Shown: positions 51,096 through 60,534, counted from the first letter of the stretch. The stretch is 64,000 bases of DNA from Chryseobacterium phosphatilyticum (GCF_002899825.2 NZ_PPED02000001.1:248001-312000), one strand, 5' to 3'. Program-made: numbers and translations. The notes: generated by a model not told the origin, from the letters alone.

Positions 51096-52871
51096 CTAAT
51101 AAGTTCCTTTTTCAATATAATGAGCTGCTACCTTTTCAGTTAGTGCTACTACGTTTGGATGATTAGTATACTTAGTGAATCTTCTTAATCCGGAAAGCAT
51201 CATTCTCTGCTCATCTCCTTCAGCGAAAGAAATAATTCCTTCCTTAGCTGCTACGATGATTTTCTCAACAGCTTTGTAAAGGTTCAATTGTGCCATAGCA
51301 GCTTCTACAGAATCAGGAGAGAAGTGTTTTTCCGCTCTTAATATTGCAGATTCTGCCATATAAATCTGGTTAAGGATTTCAGAAGCATTCAACAACAGAT
51401 GTTGTTGTTTTTCAATATCCATCATGAATTTTTGAAGTGCAGCTCCGGAAACCATTAAAAATACCTTTTTAAGATTTGCAATAATTGCTTTTTCTTCACT
51501 CATGAATTCTGAATAATCAGGAACTTCAAATGAAGGAATACCCATCAATTCTTTACTGATCGCCATAGCAGGAGATAAAAGATCCAATTCTCCTTTCATT
51601 GCTCTTTTGATCAACATTCCAACAGCTAATAATCTGTTGATTTCGTTAGTCCCTTCATAGATTCTTGAAATTCTTGAATCTCTCCATGCAGCTTCCATTG
51701 GAGTATCTTCAGAGAATCCCATACCTCCATATACCTGGATTCCTTCATCAGCAGTGTGCTGTGCAAGATCAGAAACAAATACTTTAAGGATGGAACATTC
51801 TACTGCGAATTCTTCAACACCTTTTAGTTCTGCTTCCTGATGGCTTAATCCTCCGGCTACCAATTCATTGATTTTATCTTCAACATTTTTTGCCGCTCTG
51901 TAAGATCCTGCTTCACTTACGAAAACTCCGGTTGCCATTTCAGCCAATTTCTTTCTGATTGCTCCAAAAGTTGAGATAGCCACTCCGAATTGTTTTCTTT
52001 CGTTAGAATACTGGATAGAGTGATTTAAGATCCTTCTTTGTGCATCAAGACAAGCTGCTGCCAATTTGATACGGCCTACGTTCAATGCATTTAAAGCGAT
52101 TTTAAAACCGTTATTTCTTTCTCCTAAAAGATTCTCCACTGGGATTTTCATATCATTGAAGAATACCTGACGGGTAGAAGAGGCACGAATTCCTAGTTTG
52201 TGTTCTTCTTCTCCGAAAGTCAGGCTAGCAGGGTTTTCAAGTTCAGATCTGTTGACTACAAAACCTGTGATGTTTTTATCATCATCAATTTTAGCAAATA
52301 ATGTAAATGTGTCTGCAAATCCTGCATTAGAAATCCACATTTTTTGTCCGTTGATGATATAATGTTTCCCGTCTTCCGAAAGTTTAGCTCTTGTTTTTCC
52401 AGAGTTGGCATCAGAACCAGCATCAGGCTCTGTAAGACAATAAGCCCCGAATTTCGTTCCTGTTGCTAAATCCGGAAGGTATTTTTTCTTTTGTTCCTCA
52501 GTTCCGTAAAGAACGATAGGAAGAGTCCCGATTCCTGTATGTGCTCCATAAGCTGTAGCTAATGAACCCGTAGTTCCGGAAATATAATCACAAGCAAGCA
52601 TTGTTGTTACAAATCCCATTCCGAGACCACCATATTCTTCAGGAACAGCAATTCCTAACATACCCATTTCACCCAACTTACGCATTGTCTCTTCAGTAAA
52701 TGCATAATCTTTCTTCTCAAAACGCTCTTTTTGAGGAACTACTTCTCTGTCGATAAATTCTTTCGCAGAATCACGAAGCATTTTTTGTTCTTCATTCAGC
52801 TCTTCAATACTGAAAATTTCGTTTGCAGGAATTTGTTTGATCAGAAATTCCCCGCCTTTTAATGTAGCCAT
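51096..52871 (-). CDS. Acyl-CoA dehydrogenase, long type
   Basis: A 591-residue FAD enzyme that makes the first dehydrogenation of acyl-CoA. The FAD-dehydrogenase core includes AYCLTEPDAGSDANSGKT, QKMWISNAGFADTFTLFAK and RKQFGVAISTFGAIRKKLAEM. The probable catalytic glutamate lies in RISRIYEGTNEINR. A C-terminal extension of about 170 residues (after residue 420) resembles VLCAD/FadE-like forms of other flavobacteria. It is last of the operon, 82 bp after the thiolase gene. Confidence 0.93.
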   Translation of the reverse strand: MATLKGGEFLIKQIPANEIFSIEELNEEQKMLRDSAKEFIDREVVPQKERFEKKDYAFTEETMRKLGEMGMLGIAVPEEYGGLGMGFVTTMLACDYISGTTGSLATAYGAHTGIGTLPIVLYGTEEQKKKYLPDLATGTKFGAYCLTEPDAGSDANSGKTRAKLSEDGKHYIINGQKMWISNAGFADTFTLFAKIDDDKNITGFVVNRSELENPASLTFGEEEHKLGIRASSTRQVFFNDMKIPVENLLGERNNGFKIALNALNVGRIKLAAACLDAQRRILNHSIQYSNERKQFGVAISTFGAIRKKLAEMATGVFVSEAGSYRAAKNVEDKINELVAGGLSHQEAELKGVEEFAVECSILKVFVSDLAQHTADEGIQVYGGMGFSEDTPMEAAWRDSRISRIYEGTNEINRLLAVGMLIKRAMKGELDLLSPAMAISKELMGIPSFEVPDYSEFMSEEKAIIANLKKVFLMVSGAALQKFMMDIEKQQHLLLNASEILNQIYMAESAILRAEKHFSPDSVEAAMAQLNLYKAVEKIIVAAKEGIISFAEGDEQRMMLSGLRRFTKYTNHPNVVALTEKVAAHYIEKGTY

Positions 52872-52953
52872 ATATTATTTTATTTTTTTTGAGATTGTTT
52901 AGAAAATAGACGTGTTATGGTGTCTATTTTCTCTCTGTCTATGATCGTATTGT

Positions 52954-54132
52954 CTATAAAAGTTCAAAAATCGAAGCTGCTCCCTGTCCGGTTCCTACAC
53001 ACATAGAAACCATTCCATATTTGTTGCCACGTTTTCTCATTTCGTCAAGAAGTTGAACAGTCAGTTTTGTTCCCGTACATCCAAGCGGATGCCCAAGAGC
53101 GATTGCTCCTCCGTTTACATTTAAGATGTCAGGATTTAGACCCAATTCTTTCTTAATCGCTACTGATTGAGAGGCAAAAGCTTCGTTAAGTTCAATCAAC
53201 TCAATATCTTTTAACTCTAAGCCTGCCTGTTTTAAAGCTTTTGGAATAGCATAGATAGGTCCCATTCCCATGATTCTTGGCTCAAGACCAGCGGCTGCAT
53301 AAGCTACTAATCTTGCCTCTGGTTCCAGCCCTAGTTCTTTTACCATTTCTTCACTCATTACCATTACGAAAGCAGCACCATCACTCATCTGAGATGAATT
53401 TCCAGCCGTTACGCTTCCTCCATTGGCAAATACAGGTCTTAATTTCGAAAGTCCGGCTAAAGAAGTATCAGCTCTTGGCCCTTCATCCACAGAGAAATCA
53501 AACTTTTTAGTCTGCATTTTCTGGTTTTCATCCAGGAAATTGTATTCAACAGGAATCGAGACAATCTGATTGGCAAATTTTCCTTCCTGATTGGCTTTTA
53601 AAGCTTTCATATGAGATTCAAAAGCAAACTGATCTTGTTCTTCTCTCGTAATATTATATTGCTTTGCTACTTCTTCTGCAGTATAACCCATTCCCCAATA
53701 GTAATCAGGGTTTGTTTTCGCAATATCTGTTTCCGGAACAGGTTTGTACCCTCCCATTGGAATATACGACATGGATTCTGTACCTCCGGCGATAATACAA
53801 TCTGCCATTCCGGCCTGTATTTTTGCAGAAGCAATGGCAATGGCCTCACTTCCTGATGCACAATATCTGTTTACCGTTACTCCGGGAACTTTATCCGTAT
53901 TCAATCCCATTAAAGAAATCAAACGGGCAACATTCAGACCTTGTTCAGCTTCAGGCATTGCATTTCCCACGATAAGGTCGTCAATTCTGTTTTTATCTAA
54001 TTGCGGGAGTTCAGCCATTAATTTTTCAATAACGGTAGCCGCCATTACATCGGGTCTTGTAAATCTTAAACTTCCTTTTGGAGCTTTTCCAACGGCAGTT
54101 CTGAATCCTTTTACTATGTATGCTGTTTTCAT
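52954..54132 (-). CDS. fadA: 3-ketoacyl-CoA thiolase
   Basis: A 392-residue thiolase for the last step of beta-oxidation. The nucleophile cysteine is C91 in [12 protein letters not shown], the active-site histidine lies in [16 protein letters not shown] and the second cysteine in [12 protein letters not shown]. The opening [21 protein letters not shown] is typical for FadA/FadI forms in Bacteroidota. It lies between the four-helix protein gene and the acyl-CoA dehydrogenase gene on the same strand, completing the cycle with the FadB-type enzyme. Confidence 0.93.
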   Translation of the reverse strand: MKTAYIVKGFRTAVGKAPKGSLRFTRPDVMAATVIEKLMAELPQLDKNRIDDLIVGNAMPEAEQGLNVARLISLMGLNTDKVPGVTVNRYCASGSEAIAIASAKIQAGMADCIIAGGTESMSYIPMGGYKPVPETDIAKTNPDYYWGMGYTAEEVAKQYNITREEQDQFAFESHMKALKANQEGKFANQIVSIPVEYNFLDENQKMQTKKFDFSVDEGPRADTSLAGLSKLRPVFANGGSVTAGNSSQMSDGAAFVMVMSEEMVKELGLEPEARLVAYAAAGLEPRIMGMGPIYAIPKALKQAGLELKDIELIELNEAFASQSVAIKKELGLNPDILNVNGGAIALGHPLGCTGTKLTVQLLDEMRKRGNKYGMVSMCVGTGQGAASIFELL

Positions 54133-54182
54133 TTTTTCTTGTATTAAAGTATTTATGTAAAATGTATTTATGATTAAAATGT

Positions 54183-54536
54183 TTAAGTATTAAATTTCTG
54201 CTTCAACTTTGCCAGCATATTTTGTATATGCTTGATTTCTGAATAAATAATATTAAAATCATCATCTTTAAAGAAACCTAAATCATTGGCAATTAATATC
54301 TGGGTTTCAAATTCAAATGAAGAGCCTAATGCTATATTTAAGAAATGTGAAAACTGAGCATTTGTATCTCTGCCTGCTCCTTCAGCGATATTAGAAGGAA
54401 TTGAATATAAACTTCTTCTTGACTGGGAGGTCAATCCGAACATTTCATCTTTTGGAAAACTGTTTGAGGCCAGATAAAATATTTTACAAAGCTTCATCGA
54501 TTTTGTCCAAACTTCTAAATCTCTAAAATTATGCAT
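54183..54536 (-). CDS. Four-helix bundle protein (23S rRNA intervening-sequence type)
   Basis: A 117-residue protein of the four-helix bundle family: NFRDLEVWTKSMKLCKIFY, LTSQSRRSLYSIPSNIAEGAG and NIALGSSFEFETQILIA are its signature segments. Homologues were first seen within 23S rRNA intervening sequences, but free copies are common in Bacteroidota. It sits in the middle of the fatty-acid operon, with gaps of 50 bp and 38 bp to its neighbours. That suggests insertion of a mobile small gene rather than a metabolic role. Confidence 0.85.
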   Translation of the reverse strand: MHNFRDLEVWTKSMKLCKIFYLASNSFPKDEMFGLTSQSRRSLYSIPSNIAEGAGRDTNAQFSHFLNIALGSSFEFETQILIANDLGFFKDDDFNIIYSEIKHIQNMLAKLKQKFNT

Positions 54537-54574
54537 CGTGAATACATTAATACTTTTTACATTTTACAAAAAAT

Positions 54575-56968
54575 CTAGTTTCTTAGTGGTTTACCATTTT
54601 GTAACATGTACTGAATTCTTTCCAAAGTTTTTCTTTCACCACAAAGCTGAAGGAAAGTTTCTCTTTCAAGGTTCAATAAGTATTGTTCAGTAACAACCGT
54701 TGGTTCAGATAAGTTTCCACCTACCATTACGTTGGCTAGTTTGTCTGCAATCTTTTTGTCATGCTCAGAAATATATTTTCCGGTAAGCATTTGATCTGTT
54801 CCTACGTAGAACATTCCTAATGCATCTTTACCCAGCACTTTTACTCTTTGTTCGATAGGTTGAGTATATCCTTGTTCTGCTAGTAGTTTGGCTACTTTTT
54901 TAGCCTCTGCAATCTGTCTGTTTTTACTTACAGAAACGATGTCTTTTCCTTTTTCAAGAATTCCCATATCGTAAGCTTCATATGCGGAAGTAGCTACTTT
55001 ACCCATTGCGATATTCATGAACGCATCACGAAGTCTGTTATTTTTAACATCATCGCTGTGGAATTCTCTTGAAGTTCTCAAAGTCAGTTCTTTAGTACCA
55101 CCACCACCAGGAATTACACCAACTCCAGTTTCTACCAGTCCGATGTATGTTTCTGCGGCTGCAACCACTCGGTCTGCATGCATGGTCATTTCGCATCCTC
55201 CGCCTAGTGTCATTCCGTGAGGAGCAACTACTACAGGAATAGAAGAGTAGCGCACTCTCATCATAGATTTCTGGAAGTATGCGATTGCCATATTCAAGTC
55301 ATCCCAATCCTGCTCAATAGCCATCATAAGAATCATGGCAAGGTTAGCTCCTACAGAGAAGTTAGCTCCTTGGTTTCCTACAACCAGTCCGTCATATTCT
55401 TTTTCTGCTAAATCAATCGCTCTGTTTAATCCATCAAGAACTTCGCCTCCAAGAGAGTTCATTTTTGAACGGATTTCAAAGTTGATAATTCCATCTCCTA
55501 AATCTTCAATCGCAGCACCTGAATTACTCCAAAGCGTTTTATTTTTTCTGATATTGTCAAGGATAATAAATGCATCCTGTCCTGGGATCTTATTGTATTC
55601 TCCGGAATTTTTATCTACATAAATACTCTGTCCTTCATCATTAACTTTATAGAAAGTCTCTACATTTTTAACCCAATCCGAAACTTCATATCCGGCATCT
55701 TTAGCCAATTCTATACCTTTGGCAACACCTACAGCATCCCAGATTTCAAACGGACCATTTTCCCATCCGAAACCGGCTCTCATGGCATCGTCAATTTTAT
55801 AAACTTCGTCGGATATTTCAGGAACTTTATGTGAAACATAAGCGAATAATGCTCCTAACGATTTTCTGTACAACTCACCGGCTTTATCTTTACCACCGAT
55901 TAATACCTTAAACCTGTCGATGGGTTTATCAATGGCTTTTGTTAATTCCAGAGTAGGGAATGAAGATTTTCCTTGAAGTTCGTATTCTAAAGTATCAAGA
56001 TTTAATCCGTGAATTTCAGATTTACCATCAGCGTTTTTTACTTTTTTATAGAAACCTTGTTCTGTTTTTGAACCCAACCATTTATTATCCATCATTTTCT
56101 GGATATAACCTGGAAGTGCAAATACATCATTGAAGTCGTTTGCTTCGGCGCCACTTTGACGAACTCCGTTTGCAACCATAACCAAAGTATCAAGACCTAC
56201 CACATCAGCTGTTCTGAATGTTGCTGATTTAGGACGTCCGATTACCGGACCTGTTAATTTATCTACATCAGAAACAGTAAGGCCAAGTTTTTGTACGTTA
56301 TGAAGAAGATCCATCATAGAGAATACACCGATTCTGTTGGCAATGAAGGCAGGAGTGTCTTTTGCTAAAACGGTAGTTTTACCCAAAAACTTAGCCCCAT
56401 AATTCATGTAGAAATCAATAATTTCCGGATCGGTATCATTTGTAGGAATGATTTCTAAAAGAGGAAGGTATCTTACCGGATTAAAGAAGTGAGTACCTGC
56501 GAAATATTTTTTGAAATCTTCACTTCTTCCTTCAGTTAAGAAATGAATAGGAATTCCGGATGTATTAGAAGAAATTAAAGTACCCGGTTTTCTGAACTGT
56601 TCAATCTTTTCATATACCGACTTCTTAATGTCAAGCCTTTCTACTACCACTTCGATGATCCAGTCTGTATTTTTTATTTTCTGTAAATCATCATCGAAGT
56701 TACCCACCTTGATTCTATCTGCAAACTTTGGTGAATAAAGAAGTGCAGGACTTGCTTTTTTAAGTTTTTCAAAGTTCTCAGTAGCAATTCTGTTTCTTAC
56801 TACTTTATCATCTTTGGTCAAACCTTTTTTCTGTTCAGCTTCTGTCAGTTCAAAAGGCACGATATCCAAAAGTGACACTTCCACACCGATATTGGCGAAG
56901 TGAGCTGCGATACCGCTACCCATTATTCCTGAACCAAGAACCGTTACATGTTTGATTCTTCTTTTCAT
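54575..56968 (-). CDS. fadB: Bifunctional 3-hydroxyacyl-CoA dehydrogenase / enoyl-CoA hydratase
   Basis: A 797-residue enzyme for the middle two beta-oxidation steps. The N-terminal NAD-binding domain starts HVTVLGSGIMGSGIAAHFANIGV and continues with the dehydrogenase core (GTHFFNPVRYLPLLEIIPT, near 165-183). The enoyl-CoA hydratase-like module lies in the C-terminal third (GLVVGNQGANFSVGANLA and YIGLVETGVGVIPGGGGTKEL). The order dehydrogenase then hydratase is opposite to E. coli FadB and typical of Bacteroidota. The ATG at 56968 is preferred over 57007 because the NAD motif then begins near residue 10. Confidence 0.92.
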   Translation of the reverse strand: MKRRIKHVTVLGSGIMGSGIAAHFANIGVEVSLLDIVPFELTEAEQKKGLTKDDKVVRNRIATENFEKLKKASPALLYSPKFADRIKVGNFDDDLQKIKNTDWIIEVVVERLDIKKSVYEKIEQFRKPGTLISSNTSGIPIHFLTEGRSEDFKKYFAGTHFFNPVRYLPLLEIIPTNDTDPEIIDFYMNYGAKFLGKTTVLAKDTPAFIANRIGVFSMMDLLHNVQKLGLTVSDVDKLTGPVIGRPKSATFRTADVVGLDTLVMVANGVRQSGAEANDFNDVFALPGYIQKMMDNKWLGSKTEQGFYKKVKNADGKSEIHGLNLDTLEYELQGKSSFPTLELTKAIDKPIDRFKVLIGGKDKAGELYRKSLGALFAYVSHKVPEISDEVYKIDDAMRAGFGWENGPFEIWDAVGVAKGIELAKDAGYEVSDWVKNVETFYKVNDEGQSIYVDKNSGEYNKIPGQDAFIILDNIRKNKTLWSNSGAAIEDLGDGIINFEIRSKMNSLGGEVLDGLNRAIDLAEKEYDGLVVGNQGANFSVGANLAMILMMAIEQDWDDLNMAIAYFQKSMMRVRYSSIPVVVAPHGMTLGGGCEMTMHADRVVAAAETYIGLVETGVGVIPGGGGTKELTLRTSREFHSDDVKNNRLRDAFMNIAMGKVATSAYEAYDMGILEKGKDIVSVSKNRQIAEAKKVAKLLAEQGYTQPIEQRVKVLGKDALGMFYVGTDQMLTGKYISEHDKKIADKLANVMVGGNLSEPTVVTEQYLLNLERETFLQLCGERKTLERIQYMLQNGKPLRN

Positions 56969-57023
56969 ATGTAAATTTTTATTATTTGTAAGATTATATG
57001 TCACCATACGGATCCATTATAAT

Positions 57024-57491
57024 TTATTTCCTGTTGTTTAATAATTCATTTGCGATTTTCATGATTTCAGTCATTACATCTTTAAAGGCTTCCAGTTTTT
57101 CAGGTGCAATTTTTTCCATCACTTTCTTATTGAAATTGACAACAACCTCTTTAGACATATTCCTTGAGCTAAGTCCTTTATCTGTAAGTTTGATGATAAC
57201 TTCTCTTTTGTCAGTGGTGGTCTTCTCCTTATAGATATATCCGTTGTCTTCAAGAAGTTTGATAATTCTCGTTAAAGAGGTGGGTTCTATAGCCATCTTA
57301 GGACCAAGATTGGTACTTCTCGTTCCTTCTTTGGGATCAATTTTAAGAAGGGTAAGGGCTTGTACTGCTGTAGAATCATGCTCTTGAGCCAATTCTGTGT
57401 ACATTTTAGAAACAGCCAACCAGGTCTGTTTTAAAATTAAATCTACGTTTTCTATTTTTTCCTTATTATTATCCATCATTTTTTGCGCCAA
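57024..57491 (-). CDS. MarR-family regulator of the beta-oxidation operon
   Basis: A 155-residue winged-helix protein: long N-terminal helix (LILKQTWLAVSKMYTELAQEH), HTH region with the unusual basic insert GTRSTNLGPKMAIEPTSLTRIIKLLEDNG, wing EKTTTDKREVIIKLT, and C-terminal dimer helices. It is the first gene of the operon, 55 bp before the FadB-type gene. Two large palindromes lie directly upstream, the first overlapping its -7 element, so autorepression and acyl-CoA-responsive control of the whole operon are likely. Confidence 0.88.
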   Translation of the reverse strand: MAQKMMDNNKEKIENVDLILKQTWLAVSKMYTELAQEHDSTAVQALTLLKIDPKEGTRSTNLGPKMAIEPTSLTRIIKLLEDNGYIYKEKTTTDKREVIIKLTDKGLSSRNMSKEVVVNFNKKVMEKIAPEKLEAFKDVMTEIMKIANELLNNRK

Positions 57492-57501
57492 TGGTTTAAC
57501 C

Positions 57502-57509
57502 CAAATTTA
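57502..57509 (-). promoter_or_regulatory. -7 element of the MarR/beta-oxidation operon
   Basis: On the minus strand TAAATTTG matches TAnnTTTG. It ends 10 bp before the MarR ATG and overlaps the edge of the 34-bp palindrome. Confidence 0.6.
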
Positions 57510-57540
57510 ATAAATATTATGCATGCATAATATTTATTAA
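57507..57540. promoter_or_regulatory. 34-bp perfect palindrome, MarR operator
   Basis: A perfect 34-bp palindrome centred on GCATGC (57521-57526), with core TATGCATGCATA and arms of TTAATAAATA/TATTTATTAA type. It covers the spacer upstream of the -7 element. Confidence 0.8.
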
Positions 57541-57596
57541 CGTTAAATTTTGTTAATAGATTGATAATAAATGGGTTAAATTGTATGATTAGCATA

Positions 57597-57616
57597 ATAC
57601 TATGCATGCATAGTAT
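57597..57616. promoter_or_regulatory. 20-bp perfect palindrome, second MarR operator
   Basis: ATACTATGCATGCATAGTAT is a perfect palindrome sharing the core TATGCATGCATA with the first site; the centres are 83 bp apart. It may support looping. Confidence 0.75.
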
Positions 57617-57645
57617 GTGAAATAATTAAATAAAGTTGCTGATTA

Positions 57646-58566
57646 TTAAATGTTTTGAATCAATTTTATGATTTCTTCAAAAGATTCGCATTGGTATTTG
57701 ATGGTATCGTTAGTAATTACCCAAAAACCATTCTGAAATTCAAAATTAAGTGAAGAAAGATCTTTTTGAAAGTTTTTTTGAAGCAAAGAATAGAGCATTT
57801 CTTTGTAAAGAGCAGGAGCTAAGATACGGGGCGCAATAAATTCTTCATTGACCTGAAATAGCGATGCGTTGATTAACTCATCGTGCTGGAGTAAGAGGTC
57901 TTCTACAATTCCTGTGTGGAGCTGTGCTTCTTTTACATACCAAATTTTATCGGCAAATTCTTTAGCCAGCCTCCAGTCATGGGAAGAAAATAAAATGATT
58001 TTGTTTTGTTCTTTAGCAAGTTTTCTAAGGGTTTTCAGAATGATAATTTTATTCTTTTCATCCAGATGAGTTGTAGGCTCGTCCAAAATAATAATAGGTG
58101 AGTTCTGGGTGATAGCCCGCCCGATGAATGCCTTTTGAAGATTGCCGTCCGAAAGATTTTTTAGTAGCGTATATCTGTATTGATTAAGATTCAATTCTTC
58201 AATGATGTGGGCAACTTCTTCACGATCTTCTTTTTTTAATTCAAAATAAAAAGGATAATAGATGTACTTTCCCAGCGAAATAAGGTCTTCCACAGTATAA
58301 TGCTGGGGAACTAAAGATTTTGAAAAAACAATAGCAATATTTTCTGCAATTTCTTTTACTGAAAGCTGTTTGATATTTTTTCCATTGATTAGAATTTCCC
58401 CATTCAATAAAGGAATCTGATGTAATATAGATTTGATTAAAGTGGTTTTTCCAACACCATTATTACCAATCAATAAGCATACATCGCCAAGATTCAAATC
58501 TGCACTGGCATTTGAAATTAATGTTGTATTGTAACCGATGTTGGTTTGCTTGATTTGTAGGTGCAT
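57646..58566 (-). CDS. ABC transporter ATP-binding protein, FecE-like
   Basis: A 306-residue ATPase. Walker A is GNNGVGKTTLIKSI, the signature LSDGNLQKAFIGRAI and Walker B IIILDEPTTHLDEKNK, with the H-loop histidine in LFSSHDWRLAKEF. The order and the FecCD-type permease at 58946 point to iron-siderophore, haem or cobalamin import. The last 75 residues are an extra domain after the usual ABC end. No substrate-binding protein is next to it. It is separated from the permease gene by a repeat-rich 379-bp gap. Confidence 0.85.
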   Translation of the reverse strand: MHLQIKQTNIGYNTTLISNASADLNLGDVCLLIGNNGVGKTTLIKSILHQIPLLNGEILINGKNIKQLSVKEIAENIAIVFSKSLVPQHYTVEDLISLGKYIYYPFYFELKKEDREEVAHIIEELNLNQYRYTLLKNLSDGNLQKAFIGRAITQNSPIIILDEPTTHLDEKNKIIILKTLRKLAKEQNKIILFSSHDWRLAKEFADKIWYVKEAQLHTGIVEDLLLQHDELINASLFQVNEEFIAPRILAPALYKEMLYSLLQKNFQKDLSSLNFEFQNGFWVITNDTIKYQCESFEEIIKLIQNI

Positions 58567-58945
58567 GTTTGATGTAGGCTAAAACGCAAAGGCGCAAATT
58601 GTTTTTACAAAAATACAATTTTAAGACTCAGGGAATTTGACAAAGTCAAATTTTTATTCCGTTTTTTGATTTATAAATGATTGACAAACGCAAAGGCACA
58701 AAGATGTACTATGAAGGCGCAAGAAAATCTTGGATTTTCAGCAACGAAATACCGAATCATATTATTATTCTATATACCTGTGCATTTTAAAAATAACTAC
58801 TTCGGTATATAGGTTTTATTCGTTGCCAGAATTATTTATGGATTTGTGTTGGTTATTATGCGGTATGCTATTTTATCGGAGATAAAATCTTTGCGTCTTA
58901 AAAACATAATGATATTTGAAAAAAATTGCGTTTTTCAACCAGAAA
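58567..58945. repeat. Repeat-rich gap with ACGCAAAG-type elements
   Basis: Related copies AAACGCAAAGGCGCAAA (near 58582-58598) and AAACGCAAAGGCACAAAG (58686-58703), a partial AAGGCGCAAGA near 58714, and an inverted ctttgcgtc near 58889-58898. The outer copies face each other, giving an element of about 320 bp with inverted ends. Such CGCAAAGGCGCAAAG strings recur between genes in flavobacterial genomes as far as I recall. Confidence 0.6.
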
Positions 58946-59920
58946 TCAAACTTTATTCTGCTTCAAAAGCATGCCCAGGATAACAGGAATTCCAAATACT
59001 GAACTGATGACATTTAAAGGGATCTGTGTTTTTTCTGCAATAATGGAGAACACTAACATAACCAACATTCCCAGAAACATATTCAGGATCCATTGTTGCC
59101 ATAATTTGGACGGATTATAGATCAATCTGCAGAAGTGCGGAACAATAATTCCAATAAACAAAATTGGGCCTAAAAATGCAGTAACAGAGGCGGAAAGGAG
59201 GGAGGAAGCAATGATAATCAAGAGCTTCAACTGTTTTAAGTTTACCCCTAAACTTTGCGCATAGGAGGTTCCCAGCGAATTTCCTATCAATGGTTTTATA
59301 GTTTTAAAACAGAAAAAAAGTCCTGTGAATAACAGTATTGATAAAACGTAAACCTGGTTTCTGCTGACCATATTATTGGCTCCGAAAGACCATAAAATAT
59401 AATTCTTCAGACTTTGGTTTTCCGCATAAAACTGAAGCAATGAAACAATAGCTCCTGCAAAAGCAGATACCAGAAAACCAAAAATAATCAGATAGGATTT
59501 ATCCTGAAATCTGTTGGACATTGATAATAAAATCAACATTAACACTAAACTACCTGCAATAGCAGATAAGCTTAAAAAACTGTTCTGAAGAAATTCCGGT
59601 ATCAAAATATCATGCGAAAAGAAAATATAAAATGCCACAGAAAGGCTGGCTACTGAGGTAATTCCCAAAATATCAGGTCCGGCCAGCGGGTTTTGAAAAT
59701 ACTCCTGCATCAAAAAACCGGAGGTCGGTATTGAGATTCCGGCAAGAAGCATCACCAGCACACGATTGATACGAATTTCGGCGATTTGATTATGGGAAGA
59801 ATTTTGAAAAAAATCCTCAATCCTTAAACTTAGAAATCCTGTGTTCAGATTAATTATTGCACCAATAATAATAGCAATAATTAATAATAAACACAGGATC
59901 TTAAATCTCTTTGACATCAT
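58946..59920 (-). CDS. FecCD-family ABC transporter permease
   Basis: A 324-residue inner-membrane permease with about nine or ten helices. Typical blocks are RINRVLVMLLAGISIPTSGFLMQEYFQNPLAGPDILGI, SFGANNMVSRNQVY, AQSLGVNLKQLKLLII and FIGIIVPHFCRLI. It would import a siderophore, haem or cobalamin with the ATPase at 57646-58566. It starts 21 bp after the TlpA-like lipoprotein gene on the same strand, so the two are likely co-transcribed. Confidence 0.9.
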   Translation of the reverse strand: MMSKRFKILCLLLIIAIIIGAIINLNTGFLSLRIEDFFQNSSHNQIAEIRINRVLVMLLAGISIPTSGFLMQEYFQNPLAGPDILGITSVASLSVAFYIFFSHDILIPEFLQNSFLSLSAIAGSLVLMLILLSMSNRFQDKSYLIIFGFLVSAFAGAIVSLLQFYAENQSLKNYILWSFGANNMVSRNQVYVLSILLFTGLFFCFKTIKPLIGNSLGTSYAQSLGVNLKQLKLLIIIASSLLSASVTAFLGPILFIGIIVPHFCRLIYNPSKLWQQWILNMFLGMLVMLVFSIIAEKTQIPLNVISSVFGIPVILGMLLKQNKV

Positions 59921-59941
59921 TCAGATAGAGGTCTGTATATT

Positions 59942-60502
59942 TTATTTTAAAAAAGAATCAATCTTTGAATTCAATACTTCTTCAGTCATCATTCCCAGAT
60001 ACTCATCTGTTTTATCTCCTTTTCTCATGAAGGTAAAAGGAATTGAACCACCATCCCATTGTTTGAAATTACTGGAGAAGAAGTTGGCATCTATTTTTTG
60101 ACCATCCAGGAGGATTACATTTTTCTCCAGATTATTTTCTACAACAAAGTTTTTAACGGAAGTATCCCATTCAGATTTATCATCAAGATTCACAAAAGTG
60201 AACTTTACAGGTTTACCCTGCAGCTCCTGCATTTTATTTTTAAAGCTTGGGATTTCTCTCATACATGGGCCGCACCATGTTGCAAAAAAATTAGTTACGT
60301 ATAAAGTATCATTATTTTTAGCTAAATGCTGACCAACATTTTCAGGAGAAAACTCTTTTGGGGCATAGGTGCCGGTTTCCGTATTTGTATTTTGAGTTAC
60401 AGAAAGGGAATCTGTCGTTGAGTTGCCATCAGTTTTCTGACCTTCTTTTTTGCAGCTGTAAACTGCCGTAAGAATCAACATGGATAAAATTATCTTCTTC
60501 AT
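59942..60502 (-). CDS. TlpA-like thioredoxin-fold lipoprotein
   Basis: A 186-residue lipoprotein: lipobox AVYSC at C17, a Ser/Thr-rich linker to about residue 45, then a thioredoxin domain with active-site FATWCGPC (C77, C80) and the cis-proline region near GGSIPFTF. TlpA/ResA-like proteins reduce disulphides in the periplasm, for example in cytochrome c maturation. It is divergent from the reductase gene at 60535 with just 32 bp between starts. Confidence 0.88.
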   Translation of the reverse strand: MKKIILSMLILTAVYSCKKEGQKTDGNSTTDSLSVTQNTNTETGTYAPKEFSPENVGQHLAKNNDTLYVTNFFATWCGPCMREIPSFKNKMQELQGKPVKFTFVNLDDKSEWDTSVKNFVVENNLEKNVILLDGQKIDANFFSSNFKQWDGGSIPFTFMRKGDKTDEYLGMMTEEVLNSKIDSFLK

Positions 60503-60517
60503 AAATTATTTTTTATC

Positions 60518-60525
60518 TATTTTTG
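60518..60525 (+). promoter_or_regulatory. -7 element of the ferredoxin reductase gene
   Basis: TATTTTTG matches TAnnTTTG and ends 9 bp before the ATG, giving a leader of only a few nucleotides. Confidence 0.5.
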
Positions 60526-60534
60526 AATTGAAGT

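Noticed and set aside
55178..55195. GCATGCAT within fadB as another MarR operator
   Set aside because: Inside a coding region, lacks the palindromic arms seen at 57507-57540.
58567..58945. CRISPR array
   Set aside because: Repeats are few, irregularly spaced, diverged and in both orientations.
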